From Lamellibrachia satsuma (lineage: Eukaryota; Annelida; Polychaeta; Sabellida; Siboglinidae), in the NCBI GenBank assembly GCA_033239005.1, contig BSQZ01000105.1, forward strand, positions 1,183,501 to 1,247,500: a stretch of DNA of 64,000 nt, given 5' to 3'. Numbering within the stretch: the first letter of the stretch is position 1; each line of letters begins with the position of its first letter. Made by a program: the position numbers and the translations under genes. The notes under the pieces were generated by a model. It did not search any database. It worked only from the letters and a program-made list of their open reading frames with translations, and was not told the DNA's origin. This document shows positions 1-10,379 of this stretch, piece after piece.

Positions 1-500
1 TCTCGTTGTACCTGTGCTACGGACTGCCACTTGTGGTGGACGTTGTTTTAATCGACAAGCGACCTGCCAAAAAACAAGACTTAGGGTATCTAAATACACG
101 CATTAAGAACGATCAATAATTGCCCAGTATTGAGTAATGCGGCCGTCTCAATGATTGGTTTTTCTGTTGACGTTTTTCACATTTGCACTATTGATTTGGT
201 ACCATTGTTGTTACTATTGTTGTACCGGTTTGTCTAGTTTGTGAAATGGTAATATATAGGAAAATACAGGAGAATATACAGGAAAAACCCGAAAAGGTTG
301 AAGAAAATGGGATGGATTGATAACATCAAGCATTGGACAGATGGTGGACTCGAAGTGGCTGGATAGATTACAAGGAGACGTCAGCAGCCAAAGTGAGGCT
401 CTGGTTACATAAAAAGAAGAACTACACATGTCTGGATGATCTCTACATTATACACTGGATAATCTCTACATTCTCTTTTGCAACTTCAGCTCAATGAAGT
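1..500. other. Unassigned left edge
   Basis: No gene, RNA or repeat was recognised here. Short open frames exist on both strands but none resembles a known protein or carries splice-site support. Confidence 0.4.
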
Positions 501-613
501 CTTGGTCTTTATTCAAATGAGGGGGTGAGACACATGACGCATATTCGAGGTGTGGCCTCATAATTGCTTTGTACACCATCAGAAAGGTTGAGTTGGCGGA
601 ATGTTCTTGCTAT

Positions 614-792
<179 letters not shown>

Positions 793-1039
793 GGATGGCT
801 GGGTGGATACATGACTGGTCGGTACACTGGGCGATCCTCCAGCATTTACTTCCTGCTCGAAAGTTTGAATGAGGCAAAACGTAGAATGGTACGCCTGTCT
901 TTTGTGATACACCAAAGCCAATATTTGAAATGATGTGACTGAAATTAGGGCATTCGCGTAACTTTTGCATTTGCAGTGAAAGTACATGGCCAGGAATGCA
1001 CCAGCATTATATTGAACGTCGTGCTCACACCCGTGGGTG

Positions 1040-2640
1040 TTACATATGTCAAGTAATGTTTCTAGTCATTTGGCGGAAGGATCAAACATAATAAATCTTC
1101 TGCGTTTATCAGGTGATTAACCACTGATGTGCCAAGACTACAACCAATAGGTTGTCTGTGCCGTTGTACATTCAGATTGTCCATATAAATGTTAAAAAGT
1201 AAAGGGTGTAACTTCCCACCTTGCTTAGCACCGTTGCCCACTGAGAAGAACTCATTGTTGAGTACTCTTAAAATATATTCCATCGCGTTGTTCTAGTTTC
1301 ATTAAAAGCTTGTGTCGATTGATTGGATCAAATGCTTTTGAAGCATCAAGATAGGCGACATGCAGCAGAACCGTGTTTAGTGTAAAACCTTAGCAGTTCC
1401 TTAAATGCAAACATACATAGCTCCGTTCCATGTTTGAGCATAAACCCAAACTGATGTGGCGTAGTTTGCAAGTACGTATCCATTCTGTTGAATAAGACAG
1501 CATCTATTATCTTGGAACAGATGTTCGAGAAGCATATTGGCCTGTAATTGCCCTTTTCGGTTACGTTTATGCTTATCTTTGATAACCGGAATAATAACAT
1601 ACTTTTTTTATTGATTTTGGTATATAACCATGCACCAGGATAGAGGACACAAGACATATAATAGTACCACGAGTTGTGAGTCCGTGATCTTGATATGTTA
1701 AGCAGTAAGTCCATCCAGACCTAGTGACTTATTGCATGATAATTCATTAATAATATTCATTAGTTCACCTGCACCAATAGTCATTCCCGTGTTGTAAGTA
1801 ACGCAGTCAAGGTGAACTTTATCATATCGGCTGTCTTTCACACTTTTTAAAATATTTTCGTAGTGGTACTTCCACATTGACCCAATGTTTACATCGCCGT
1901 GGACACCTTCAATGTTCGTGGGAAGTTTTACTTTACAGTTCGTATGGTTCTTAATTTCCTTTCCAGAACTTACGATGATCCTTTTTGCATATCTTTTGTG
2001 CAATGCTATAAGCGATTTGTCCTTTTTACACTTTCTGATTGCATGCTTAAATTTAATTCTGGATAATTTCGTTATATTAAAAACTTCACCTTGTCTCTGT
2101 TTGTCTATCTCTCTCCAAAGCCAGTAAGCATCAAGAGCTGCACTGTGAAGATGTTTCACTTTCGCTCATTCCAGCTTGGTACAACATCATTCCAGCCTGG
2201 TACCACATCATTCCAGCCTGGTACCACATCATTCCAGCCTGGTACCACATCATGCTTAAAAGCATATTTATGATTTGACATAAGTGCATGACAATTGTAG
2301 TGACTACAATTGTAACAATTGGGATCATTGCATTTAACACCAGGTGGAACGGTCATTTTTATAAAGTTCTACCTTCGTGCATTCTTTATATGCATCAATA
2401 TCTCGTGGGAGTAGAGTGTCCCAATATATGACTTGCGTAATTTCGTAAGTGTCAACACTACTATTAACACATTCTGGAACAGCATCACTATCAATGCTGG
2501 ATGACACCTGGTGATGATCAGAATGAATACAATCATAGAGTACGGACATGTTAGTTACGCAGTCCTTAGCGTCAGCTCTGCCTGTCTAAATGGTCTAATC
2601 ATGATGTAGTTCCCCAGACAGATCTAACATATGTATGTGT
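1040..2640 (-). pseudogene. Decayed LINE (non-LTR) endonuclease-RT remnant
   Basis: Read on the minus strand, about 2.55 to 1.06 kb holds successive pieces of a LINE ORF2. First comes an endonuclease C-terminus (frame 2334-2549, with an SDHH motif). Then follows the EN-RT linker with a DAYWLW motif (1698-2159), the RT N-terminal region with a NYRPICFSN motif (1346-1714), and the RT core with a QGG...PLLFNIYMDNL motif (1062-1283). The last piece matches the PLLFN block before the catalytic motif, where AEDL stands in place of the usual ADDL. Frames change between pieces and stops intervene, so it cannot make a polymerase. The clade was not resolved; motifs resemble Jockey/CR1-group LINEs. Confidence 0.82.
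2168..2251 (-). repeat. 21-bp tandem repeat (x4) inside LINE
   Basis: Four adjacent 21-bp units, the first slightly diverged. In the LINE frame each encodes seven residues, V-V-P-G-W-N-D. A single VVPGWN-type motif is expected at this point of related LINE proteins, so this looks like local expansion of a coding motif. Confidence 0.85.
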
Positions 2641-2761
2641 GTGTATGTGTGTCTGCCGGGAGATTATCCTGATCACATACAGCCAATGAATATTCTCTGC
2701 TGAAATCAAGGATAATCAATAATTACAAGGCGCTCCCGCGAGCTGCGGACGGTGTCGACGA

Positions 2762-2955
2762 TGTTATGTATTCGTATTGTATACTAGTTTGATACAATAT
2801 CGGGTATGTTATACCCGATGACAACCCCTATATGTTTTGCCATTTTTGTGAGATCAATTTCCTGAGGATCAGCAAGTTCGCATAATAAACGTTCTGTGTT
2901 ACATTACACTCGTTGTGATATAGTATACGAAATATACAAACATAAGAACACAACA
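2762..2955 (+). repeat. 5' LTR of the Ty3/gypsy element
   Basis: 194 bp, starting TGTTATG and ending CACAACA, matched by the copy at 7352-7545. It contains a near-palindrome, cgggtatgttatacccg. Confidence 0.95.
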
Positions 2956-2966
2956 TGGTGTCAGAA
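2956..2966 (+). promoter_or_regulatory. Primer-binding site (tRNA-Leu type)
   Basis: The bases directly after the 5' LTR are TGGTGTCAGAA. They are complementary to the 3' end of animal tRNA-Leu species that end in ...TTCTGACA plus CCA. The tRNA assignment is from general knowledge, not from a search. Confidence 0.65.
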
Positions 2967-3145
2967 ATACAACGGATGACAAATGAACTCTTGTCCACAT
3001 GTGAGTATACATGATAAGTCATAACGATGATCGAAAAAGCCGATGTTAGAAGATTTAAAATTGGTGCACGCCGCCCGAAATTGATAGCGAAAGAAGCCGA
3101 GTGACACTGAACTCGCACTGCCGCTATAACGAACAATCGTGAAAA

Positions 3146-4834
3146 ATGGAATCGTTTAAACCACCATGCCGTTTTAATCCAAATGCTGACGAGAACTTTG
3201 TGCAGGCGTCTAAAGACTGGAAAACTGAATTTACATTCTATCTGATTGCTGCCGAAAAAAGCGCAGTTGCCGATAATGTCAAAGTCGATATGCTACTGTG
3301 CGCGATGGGTCCACAATGGATCAAAGTGTACTCCAAATTCGACTGGAATGCGGAAGGTGACAAAGACAAGTTTGACTGTGTCATAGCAAACTTCGACAAA
3401 CACATTGAACCGAAAAAACTGTTAAAACGTTACATCACTAGATTTCAACAGCGTGTGCAGTCGCCCAATGAAAACGTAACAGATTTTATTCAAGCAGTCC
3501 GAGAACTCGCTTCGCATTGCGAATTCGGCGCTTTAGAAGAAAGTCAGGTGTGCGTGCAGATATCGAACGGTGTCCGAGACCCAAAGCTCAAAGAGAAGCT
3601 GTGGGAAGACGACCTGACGCTTACCCAAATTGTGAAGAAGTGCAATTTCTTCGATCAAGCAGCGCAAACGAGAAAGCTGACTGCAACTGAAACGCACATA
3701 CATGCTGTACGTGCACAGAGTGGGCGCAGCAAATCAAGAGGTGGAGGTCAACGCAGCGACAGAGGTCATGCCGAGAAGACGGGTCAAGGTCAACGATACG
3801 ACAGAGGTCATGCCGATAAGACGTATCAAGGTCAACTTCGAGCAGGAAGCAAGTACCGAGGCGCGTACCGTGGAGCACGCCCGCCGCCAGACGAAAGAAG
3901 TGGTGTCCGTTTTCAACTTCAGCTCGACTGTGGCGATTGTGGAACGTCACACGGTCCACAGCAGTGTCGCGCTTACCAACAAGTGTGCCACAAATGCGGA
4001 AAAACAGGACATTTTGCCCGCGTTTGCCGAGTTAGACAAGTGAACTATAGTCAGAACTCGACCCAGAGTTATGAACGTGATTATGGCTATGATTGCAAAC
4101 CACAAAGAGCATGCAAAATGAATAACGATATGTATGCGTTAAATATTCATCTGAACCGCTGTGTAACTAAGAGTGTGAACACCGCATCTAAATCGTTGTG
4201 GTCGATAGATCTGTCAATCAAAGATAAAGATTACGTGTCGTTTAAAATTGACACTGGTGCTGAATGTACAATTTTGTCCAGGAAGTCATACGATGAGATG
4301 CATACTAAGCCAGTGTTACAGCCGAGTAATGTGGCCATAGGAGGGTTGCTAGGAAGCCCAGCGAAATCGATGGGTACGATTGAACTGCCAGTATCATACA
4401 AAGGTAATGAGTACCAACTAGAATGTGAAGTCTTAGATGGCTACAATGTTCCTAACTTACTGTCAGAGTCAGATAGCATGAGAATGAATCTCATTAAGAG
4501 AATTGATCACACCGAGACAGAGGATAGAGGGGTAGACGGAGCAAAAGCTATCATTAAGAAGTACAATGATGTATTCCAAGGGGTTGGGAAGATTCCAGGG
4601 AAATATTTTCTCCATATTGACCCGAATGCTAAACCAGTTGCCCACCCTTCGAGACCAATTCCAGCTCCCCTTCGCGAACCTGCTAGACAGAAGTTAAATC
4701 AGCTCGTGGACATGGGTATCATAGAGAAAGTCCCAGTGGGAGAGCCAACGCCGTGGGTCAGTGCCTTGCATGTGGTAAACAAGAAATCCCCAGAGAGATG
4801 TGCGCATAACCATAGACCCGCAAGATCTCAATAG
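3146..4834 (+). CDS. Gag-protease polyprotein with truncated RT start (Ty3/gypsy)
   Basis: 562 codons from an ATG about 190 bp after the 5' LTR. The N-terminal part is a retrotransposon gag/capsid-like domain. An Arg/Gly-rich stretch follows near residues 195-250. A CCHC zinc knuckle (C-x2-C-x4-H-x4-C; CHKCGKTGHFARVC) lies near residue 282. An aspartic protease with the IDTGAEC active-site signature lies near residue 370. The frame then enters the first RT block (HPSRPIP, then GIIEKV and WVSALHVV) and is lost by a frameshift near 4795, ending after about 15 aberrant residues. Gag binds genomic RNA and forms particles; the protease matures the polyprotein. Both domains look intact here. Confidence 0.88.
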   Translation: MESFKPPCRFNPNADENFVQASKDWKTEFTFYLIAAEKSAVADNVKVDMLLCAMGPQWIKVYSKFDWNAEGDKDKFDCVIANFDKHIEPKKLLKRYITRFQQRVQSPNENVTDFIQAVRELASHCEFGALEESQVCVQISNGVRDPKLKEKLWEDDLTLTQIVKKCNFFDQAAQTRKLTATETHIHAVRAQSGRSKSRGGGQRSDRGHAEKTGQGQRYDRGHADKTYQGQLRAGSKYRGAYRGARPPPDERSGVRFQLQLDCGDCGTSHGPQQCRAYQQVCHKCGKTGHFARVCRVRQVNYSQNSTQSYERDYGYDCKPQRACKMNNDMYALNIHLNRCVTKSVNTASKSLWSIDLSIKDKDYVSFKIDTGAECTILSRKSYDEMHTKPVLQPSNVAIGGLLGSPAKSMGTIELPVSYKGNEYQLECEVLDGYNVPNLLSESDSMRMNLIKRIDHTETEDRGVDGAKAIIKKYNDVFQGVGKIPGKYFLHIDPNAKPVAHPSRPIPAPLREPARQKLNQLVDMGIIEKVPVGEPTPWVSALHVVNKKSPERCAHNHRPARSQ

Positions 4835-5290
4835 AGCGTTGCTACGAGAGTATCACCCAATGTCGCCTATGTAGGAAATCACTACTCGTACAGACGGATC
4901 CAAGTGTTTCACAGTGTTGGATGCCAACATGGGTTACTTCCAGATCGAGTTAACTGAGGAGTCCCAGCAAGTACTGCAGAGATGTCGCGATAGAAACTTG
5001 AAGCTAAATCCTCGCAAGATGAAACTATGCACCAATGAAGTTGAGTACATAGGTCACAAGCTAATAGACAATGGTGTGAAGATCGGTGAAGACAAATTGA
5101 GAGCAGTGCTAGAGATGCCAGAACCATCGTCAATTGCACATGTCCAGACATTACTGGGAATGGTAACTTATACCTGTAAGTTCTTGCCAAATCTGTCTAT
5201 TGTCACAGAACCATTGAGATGTCTAATCAAGGAATCACATGAGCTTGGTTTCAGATTTCACTTTGACGAAGTTCACAGAGTTGAAGAAGC
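4790..5290 (+). pseudogene. Broken reverse transcriptase with internal deletion
   Basis: After the frameshift near 4795 the RT continues in another frame (ITIDPQDLNRALL...), meets an in-frame TAG at about 4873, then gives the LDANMGYFQIEL block. At about 4970 it jumps directly to sequence normally found well downstream of the catalytic motif (RCRDRNLKLNPRK, then VEYIGHKL). The segment that should carry the PFG block and the catalytic xxDD motif is absent. A further frameshift lies near 5260-5275, where RT connects to RNase H. This copy cannot encode active RT. Confidence 0.88.
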
Positions 5291-7152
5291 TGATGACAGA
5301 AGCTCCCGTATTGAGGTACTACAGTGATGACGAGCATATCACTATCTCCTGCGATGCATCACAAGCAGGAATTGGAGCAGTTCTGATGCAAAATGGACGT
5401 CTCATTGCCTATGCACCCAAGTCATTGACCAGTGCAGAATACGCATACGCACAAGTAGAGAAGGAGTTACTAGCGATCGTGTTTCACTCATACGTATATG
5501 GACGCTCAGACATCACAGTGGAGACTGATCACTTGCCACTGGTGAGAATACTCGAGAAACCACTTCATCTTGTACCATTGCGTCTGCAGAAGATGAAGAT
5601 GACGTTGCAACACTACTCGTTCACGGTAGTAGGAAAATCAGGGAAAAACATTCCTGTGGCGGATGCTCTGAGTAGAGCGTATCTACAAGACACATATGAA
5701 GACTTGTTGACAGACGAGAACAACTTCAACGTGTATGCTGCAGAAGTCCGTGGATCAACAGCATTCAGTGACACCCGAATGACTGAACTGAACAGAGAGT
5801 CGAGACTGGACACTGAGCTCCAAAGACTGAAAGACGTGATCCATACAGGCTGGCCAAGACATAAACATGAACTACACCCCGATGTCAGACCATTCTACGA
5901 CTCCCGAGAAGAACTCTCAGTGCTAGACGAGATCGTGTTCAAAGGTGATCGAGTTGTAGTGCCAACTGCGATGCGGAAAGTTGTGTTGAAGAACATACAC
6001 GAAAGTCACTTGGGAATAGTGAGATGTAAACAACTAGCAAGGGATGTTGTATACTGGCCTGGAATGAATTCGCAAATTGAAGACATGATTTCCAACTGTT
6101 CCACATGCCAAGAAAAAAGACGGTGTCAACAGAAAGAACCGCTAATGTCGAGTGAAGTTCCAACAGGTCCGTGGAAAATACTAGCAACAGATTTGTTGTA
6201 CTGCAATGGAACAACCTATCTGGTCACCATCGACTATTATTCCGAGTACATCGACGTAGAAGAGTTGAAAGATGACTCGTACAGTTCAACAGTCGTTGAG
6301 AGACTGGCGAAGCTCTTCTCAATGCACGGAATACCGGAGAAGTTACTATCCGACAACGGTCCTCAATTCAGCAGTCATCACTTCGCACAGTTCGCAACTG
6401 AATGGAACTTTAAACACATCACAACAAGTCCAACCATGCATCAAGCTAACGGGATGGTTGAACGAGCAAACCAAACAGTCAGGAGAATGATAGAGAAGAT
6501 TAGAGGAGACAAAGTCCAGATGTGTGCAGGCTTACTGAACCTGAGAAATACGTCGAGAACAGCAGAAGCCGGTTCACCAGCACAGAGACTGATGGGAAGA
6601 AGAACAGCTACGAAGCTGCCCACCAGTGACCAGCTGTTACAGCCAAAGACTATCGAGACTGAGAGAATAAGAGAGACGTTACAGACGAACAGAGACAGAG
6701 CGAAACTGTACTATGACAGAAACGCGAAACCATTGCAGGACTTGAGAGCAGGTAACAACATAAGAGTCAGAGATGGGAAGATGTGGAAACCAGCACTGAT
6801 GCTACCACAAGAACAACAACCGCCACACCCCAGGTCCTACAACTTGCAAGCCGAGTCAGGAAATGTGTGGAGAAGAAATCGTAAGGATATACTGAAGACC
6901 AAGGAGCGAGAGATGAGCTACCGTCGCGATCCTGTGCAGTATGAGGATCCGGAGACAAAGATCCCAAACCCAATCCCTCCTGCCCTACAGACAAACCCTC
7001 CAAGTCCCGAGAGAAAGTCACATCCAATACCTGAGTTACCTAAATGTTTCACACCTGAGATAGTCCCACAAACCAATGTAACGGGATCGAGAACCAGGTC
7101 GGGTAGAGAAACAGTTCGACCAGCCAAGTTCAGAGATTATGATATGTCATAA
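5239..7152 (+). CDS. RNase H - integrase polyprotein part (Ty3/gypsy)
   Basis: 637 codons from the first in-frame ATG; the natural start is the upstream pol frame, so the beginning is arbitrary. RNase H comes first: SCDASQAGIGAVL near residue 40, then VEKELLAIVF and TDHLPL. An HHCC zinc-binding domain follows (HESHLGIVRCK ... CSTCQEK, near residues 255-295). The integrase core carries the three acidic residues in TDLLYCNG, SDNGPQF and the glutamate of NGMVERAN. The Arg/Lys-rich C-terminus lacks a recognisable chromodomain. The frame is open to its stop, so RNase H and integrase appear intact although RT is not. It ends about 200 bp before the 3' LTR. Confidence 0.9.
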   Translation: MSLVSDFTLTKFTELKKLMTEAPVLRYYSDDEHITISCDASQAGIGAVLMQNGRLIAYAPKSLTSAEYAYAQVEKELLAIVFHSYVYGRSDITVETDHLPLVRILEKPLHLVPLRLQKMKMTLQHYSFTVVGKSGKNIPVADALSRAYLQDTYEDLLTDENNFNVYAAEVRGSTAFSDTRMTELNRESRLDTELQRLKDVIHTGWPRHKHELHPDVRPFYDSREELSVLDEIVFKGDRVVVPTAMRKVVLKNIHESHLGIVRCKQLARDVVYWPGMNSQIEDMISNCSTCQEKRRCQQKEPLMSSEVPTGPWKILATDLLYCNGTTYLVTIDYYSEYIDVEELKDDSYSSTVVERLAKLFSMHGIPEKLLSDNGPQFSSHHFAQFATEWNFKHITTSPTMHQANGMVERANQTVRRMIEKIRGDKVQMCAGLLNLRNTSRTAEAGSPAQRLMGRRTATKLPTSDQLLQPKTIETERIRETLQTNRDRAKLYYDRNAKPLQDLRAGNNIRVRDGKMWKPALMLPQEQQPPHPRSYNLQAESGNVWRRNRKDILKTKEREMSYRRDPVQYEDPETKIPNPIPPALQTNPPSPERKSHPIPELPKCFTPEIVPQTNVTGSRTRSGRETVRPAKFRDYDMS

Positions 7153-7342
7153 TTCATAGCTAGTACAATGTTTGATTAGGATTTATGATAATGTAATTTG
7201 ACATTGTTCGCATAGCATGTAACACAGTATAATTTGATGTTCACAGGGATTGTTCTCATAGTTGTAACGTTGGCGTAGATGTAGAACAGACAGACATAGC
7301 ATTGTCAGAACTTGTAGCTTTATTAGTATTTGTTGTTGCAAC

Positions 7343-7351
7343 AAAGGGAGG
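7343..7351 (+). promoter_or_regulatory. Polypurine tract
   Basis: AAAGGGAGG abuts the first base of the 3' LTR. This is the expected position of the plus-strand primer. Confidence 0.85.
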
Positions 7352-7545
7352 TGTTATGTATTCGTATTGTATACTAGCTTGATACAGTATCGGGTATGTT
7401 ATACCCGATAACAACCCCTATATGCTTTGCCATTTTTGTGAGATCAACTTCCCGAGGATCAGCACGTTCGCATAATAAACATTCTATGTTACATTACACT
7501 CGTTGTGATATAGTATACGAAATATACAAACATAAGAACATAACA
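7352..7545 (+). repeat. 3' LTR of the Ty3/gypsy element
   Basis: 194 bp matching 2762-2955 with about 10 differences. It is followed by the gacga target duplication. Confidence 0.95.
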
Positions 7546-7550
7546 GACGA

Positions 7551-7720
7551 CGGCCCTGTCGCAGCCCGAGTTTCTTGATGAAGTCACACTCGTATTGGCC
7601 CCTTCAATATCGGTAGATGGAAAGTGGTCAACACACAGCTTTACTAAAGTGTCGTACACCATGACGTTCATTTTGTTGAAGAGGTAGCATAATATGCCAT
7701 TGCATATAATTTGCAAGAGG
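7551..7720 (-). pseudogene. TE-like open frame interrupted by the gypsy insertion
   Basis: On the minus strand about 55 codons (including YDTLVKLCVDHF) read into the gypsy target site and seem to continue on the far side, near 2757-2690, before the LINE ORF2 remnant. The order (this frame, then EN-RT) fits ORF1 of the LINE at 1040-2640, split by the gypsy element. No ORF1 motif was recognised, so this is position-based inference. Confidence 0.3.
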
Positions 7721-8336
7721 TCATCAGGTTACATTTCAGCAACGCACTGTCGCCGGCTCGTTGAACTGCAGTTCGTAATGTGATAGAGTCATTGTTCTCT
7801 GGCTCGCAACGGTCGTACAGCTAATTCGTTCGAGCGTGACCAGGCGTTTCCGAACGCGGCTCACGGTAACTTGGGCACAACGCTAAACACATGTATCGTA
7901 GACGGTTACAGGTTGAAGACAATTAGCAGTAATGGGCGATAAATCAGTTACTGATCATCAATAGTCCAGCAAGTGCACATTGTAAGAAGAAATTTCTCTG
8001 TCAGTATACCACCGGAATCACAACACCGTCAAGGTCACATATGCAGTTGTGTAGATCCGTACTTTAATTTTTCACGGACAATATCGTGTAAAATATCAGA
8101 TCTCAAATTCAACGCTGGTGACTTGCTGCCATCTTTTTTTAATGTATGGTTTAGATAAAGGGTTTACCATCTACCCAAGAGGGCCAAAACATTTTACACA
8201 ATTGGTCAGTAACTGTACATGTTTGAATTGTCGAAAGAACGTAAATAACGTGGATTTACCGAAATACCTAACCCCGACACTGACCCTAATCCTAACTAAG
8301 GTGTTGCTTATTAATAAAACTGTAAATATGTCATAA
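7721..8336. other. Non-coding stretch
   Basis: No gene recognised. The part up to about 7930 is less AT-rich and could be the 5' end of the interrupted LINE; the rest is plain AT-rich sequence. Confidence 0.3.
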
Positions 8337-8635
8337 CTTTAGTCTAAATGCTACAGCTACGGCATTCTTAACAACACAATCTATAGAACGTGTGTAGAAC
8401 ATTCTGTAGGATTTTTGCGGACACAGCTGTGTAGAATTCGGAAAATATTATATAGAATTTAGATCGAATAGTCTATAACATTGTTTTTCTGAATATTCTA
8501 TAGGACATAGCTATACAATGTGTAGTTTCTATCGTTTTCTATACATTTTCTGCTGTGCTATGTAGAATTCTATACAAGTTTTTTTTTACAGATTTTTTAT
8601 GTTTTTTTGCTAAGGACAATGCCGTAGCTTTAGTC
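8337..8635. mobile_element. MITE-like element with short inverted repeats
   Basis: agctacggcatt (8355-8366) recurs as its exact reverse complement at 8618-8629, near the ends of a 300-bp AT-rich block with degenerate TATAGAA-type motifs. An 8-bp direct repeat ctttagtc lies at 8337-8344 and 8628-8635. The direct repeats are not symmetric with respect to the inverted repeats, so element ends are uncertain. No coding capacity. Confidence 0.4.
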
Positions 8636-8639
8636 ACTG

Positions 8640-9060
8640 ACGTGGCGATTAAGGTTACAACACGTTTGTACCATAATTTTAACCACTTCCGGTACTAAGT
8701 GGCCTGTAGACTCACCTTTGTGCGAGTTATTGCAGATCCCAGTCGAATCCAGTCGATGCTCTTACATAACCAGCATTCACACACGTGAACGGTTTAGTGT
8801 ATAGGACGTCTCTCGGTGTCAATGCTACAACGACGTATAATATTATGATAGCACAGACACGAATTATTTAACCATCATTTGTCTTGCCGCGAGAAAATAT
8901 CTGGTTACAATAGCCAAGTGAACACGTGTGATTAACTAGTATGTCTGAGTTTACAGTTTTGACATGGATGCGTAAAATAGTTTTATACAAAAACTACTAT
9001 CGTCGCGTTTCTATTTAAATTTTAACACAAACCACAATTGTATGCAAATGAAATTGATAA
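8640..9060. other. Non-coding stretch
   Basis: No gene or structured repeat recognised. Confidence 0.3.
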
Positions 9061-10290
9061 TTTCTTGACAAACAATAGGAGCCTAGGTGTGATCTGTGGA
9101 GATATTCTTTCGTGAGTTTCTGCATTCCCACGGGAACAACAACTCGATCTCCGCGGTATATCAGTTCATAGTTCACAGCGAGTTCATCTCATGCTGAAGT
9201 GTGCATGGATGCTGGTAAGTACTTCTCTTATCGTCTCTGGCCAAACTCGCTGTATCACGTGTTTCAGCGTCTACAATGTTTCATCCTCGTCCGTGCAAGT
9301 ATTGAACATCTTCATGCGTTCTGTGCTGATCGGTAGAGGTCACAGCATTCACCGCACTAAAGTTATCGGTACTTCCATTGTGGTACGACCGTTTATAGTG
9401 TATACGCAGTGTACATCTTTTCCCCCTTGCGATATACATCAGGGTCGTACTGCAGCATACGAAGGAACGTTCATTGCAATCTCCTTGAGGCTTTGTGTAG
9501 GTTTTTTGAACGATCATTTCTAGAGGCTTATGCTCACTGTGTACGGTTGTTCTTCTCCCAAACGTATACTGGTGGAAACGTTCCAACGCGAACACAATGA
9601 ACGCACACTCTTTCTTTTGATGGGCTCCATAGCGTTTGAGAGGCCAGGCAGGAACTTCGATAAGTGTCATACCGTTCCCTGTAACCTCTGGATTCCCTTC
9701 ACATCTGCAGGGTTTTCCGTCTTGAGGATTGCCTCTATCTTCCTATCGTCAGGTTTCAAACCTTCACTGGTGACACGGTATCCCATGAAGTTTACCTCTT
9801 TCAGCATGAACTCACATTTCTTCCTGTTCAGCTCCATGCCTGTTTTTCGACACCTTTAGTCTCAGCTTCTTGTCATGATCTTCTTCATCACGCCCAAACA
9901 TCACTGTGTCGTCGGCGACCCAGACGACTCCGTCCAGTTCCTCCAGAGTCTAGTTTAATTTCCTCTGGAAGATCTCTGCACTGACATTCATTGTATCTAC
10001 CAAACGGCGTTATGACGGTGGTGAGCAGACTGCTCTCATGGTCTAGTTCACAGTGCCAGTACCCCGATTGTAAGTCTACCATTGACAGGATTCTTGCTGT
10101 TGACATTTCTGGTAGGACCTCTTCCATTGTCGGCAATGAGTACAATTCACGTTGTAGAACTTTGCTTACTGGTCTCGGATCGATGCATACTCTTAGTGAC
10201 ACGTCCTGCTTTGTCTGGACTGAGATTCAGTTGCACCACTCTGTAGGCTCGACGATAGTAGTACTGGCTATTTCAGTAGTCTAGTTTGAA
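9060..10290 (-). pseudogene. Second Ty3/gypsy pol remnant
   Basis: Read right to left, the minus strand gives an RT start (VCIDPRPVSKVL, SMVDLQSGYWH, TPFGRYN at 10202-9980). The catalytic block follows near 9920 as WVADDTVMFG, with both aspartates kept. RNase H comes next (CAFIVFALERFHQY, VHSEHKPLEMI at 9670-9500), then the pre-integrase region (VPVGMQKLT ... HRSHLG at about 9180-9075). Several stops and frame changes separate the blocks, and no integrase core or LTRs were found. The protein differs from the 2.8-7.5 kb element, so it is another gypsy lineage. Confidence 0.82.
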
Positions 10291-10379
10291 AGCAATTTGA
10301 AACAGTCATAATTCACTGTTGTCAGTTCCTATCTGCTGCCTGTCGTTCAAGTTTCCTTCCACTACTTCAAACCATACGA

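Larger units (their letters stand above)
2757..7550 (+). mobile_element. Ty3/gypsy LTR retrotransposon with target-site duplication
   Basis: The element proper is 2762-7545 (4,784 bp). It starts TGTTA, ends AACA, and is flanked by a 5-bp direct repeat gacga (2757-2761 and 7546-7550). Internal order is LTR, primer-binding site, gag with zinc knuckle, protease, RT remnant, RNase H, integrase, polypurine tract, LTR. Integrase downstream of RT/RNase H defines the Ty3/gypsy order. Protein style resembles the invertebrate K02A2.6-like/Mag group (tentative). The two LTRs differ at about 10 of 194 sites, nearly all transitions, so insertion is not very recent. Frameshifts, a stop and an internal deletion in RT make this copy non-autonomous. 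Confidence 0.95.
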
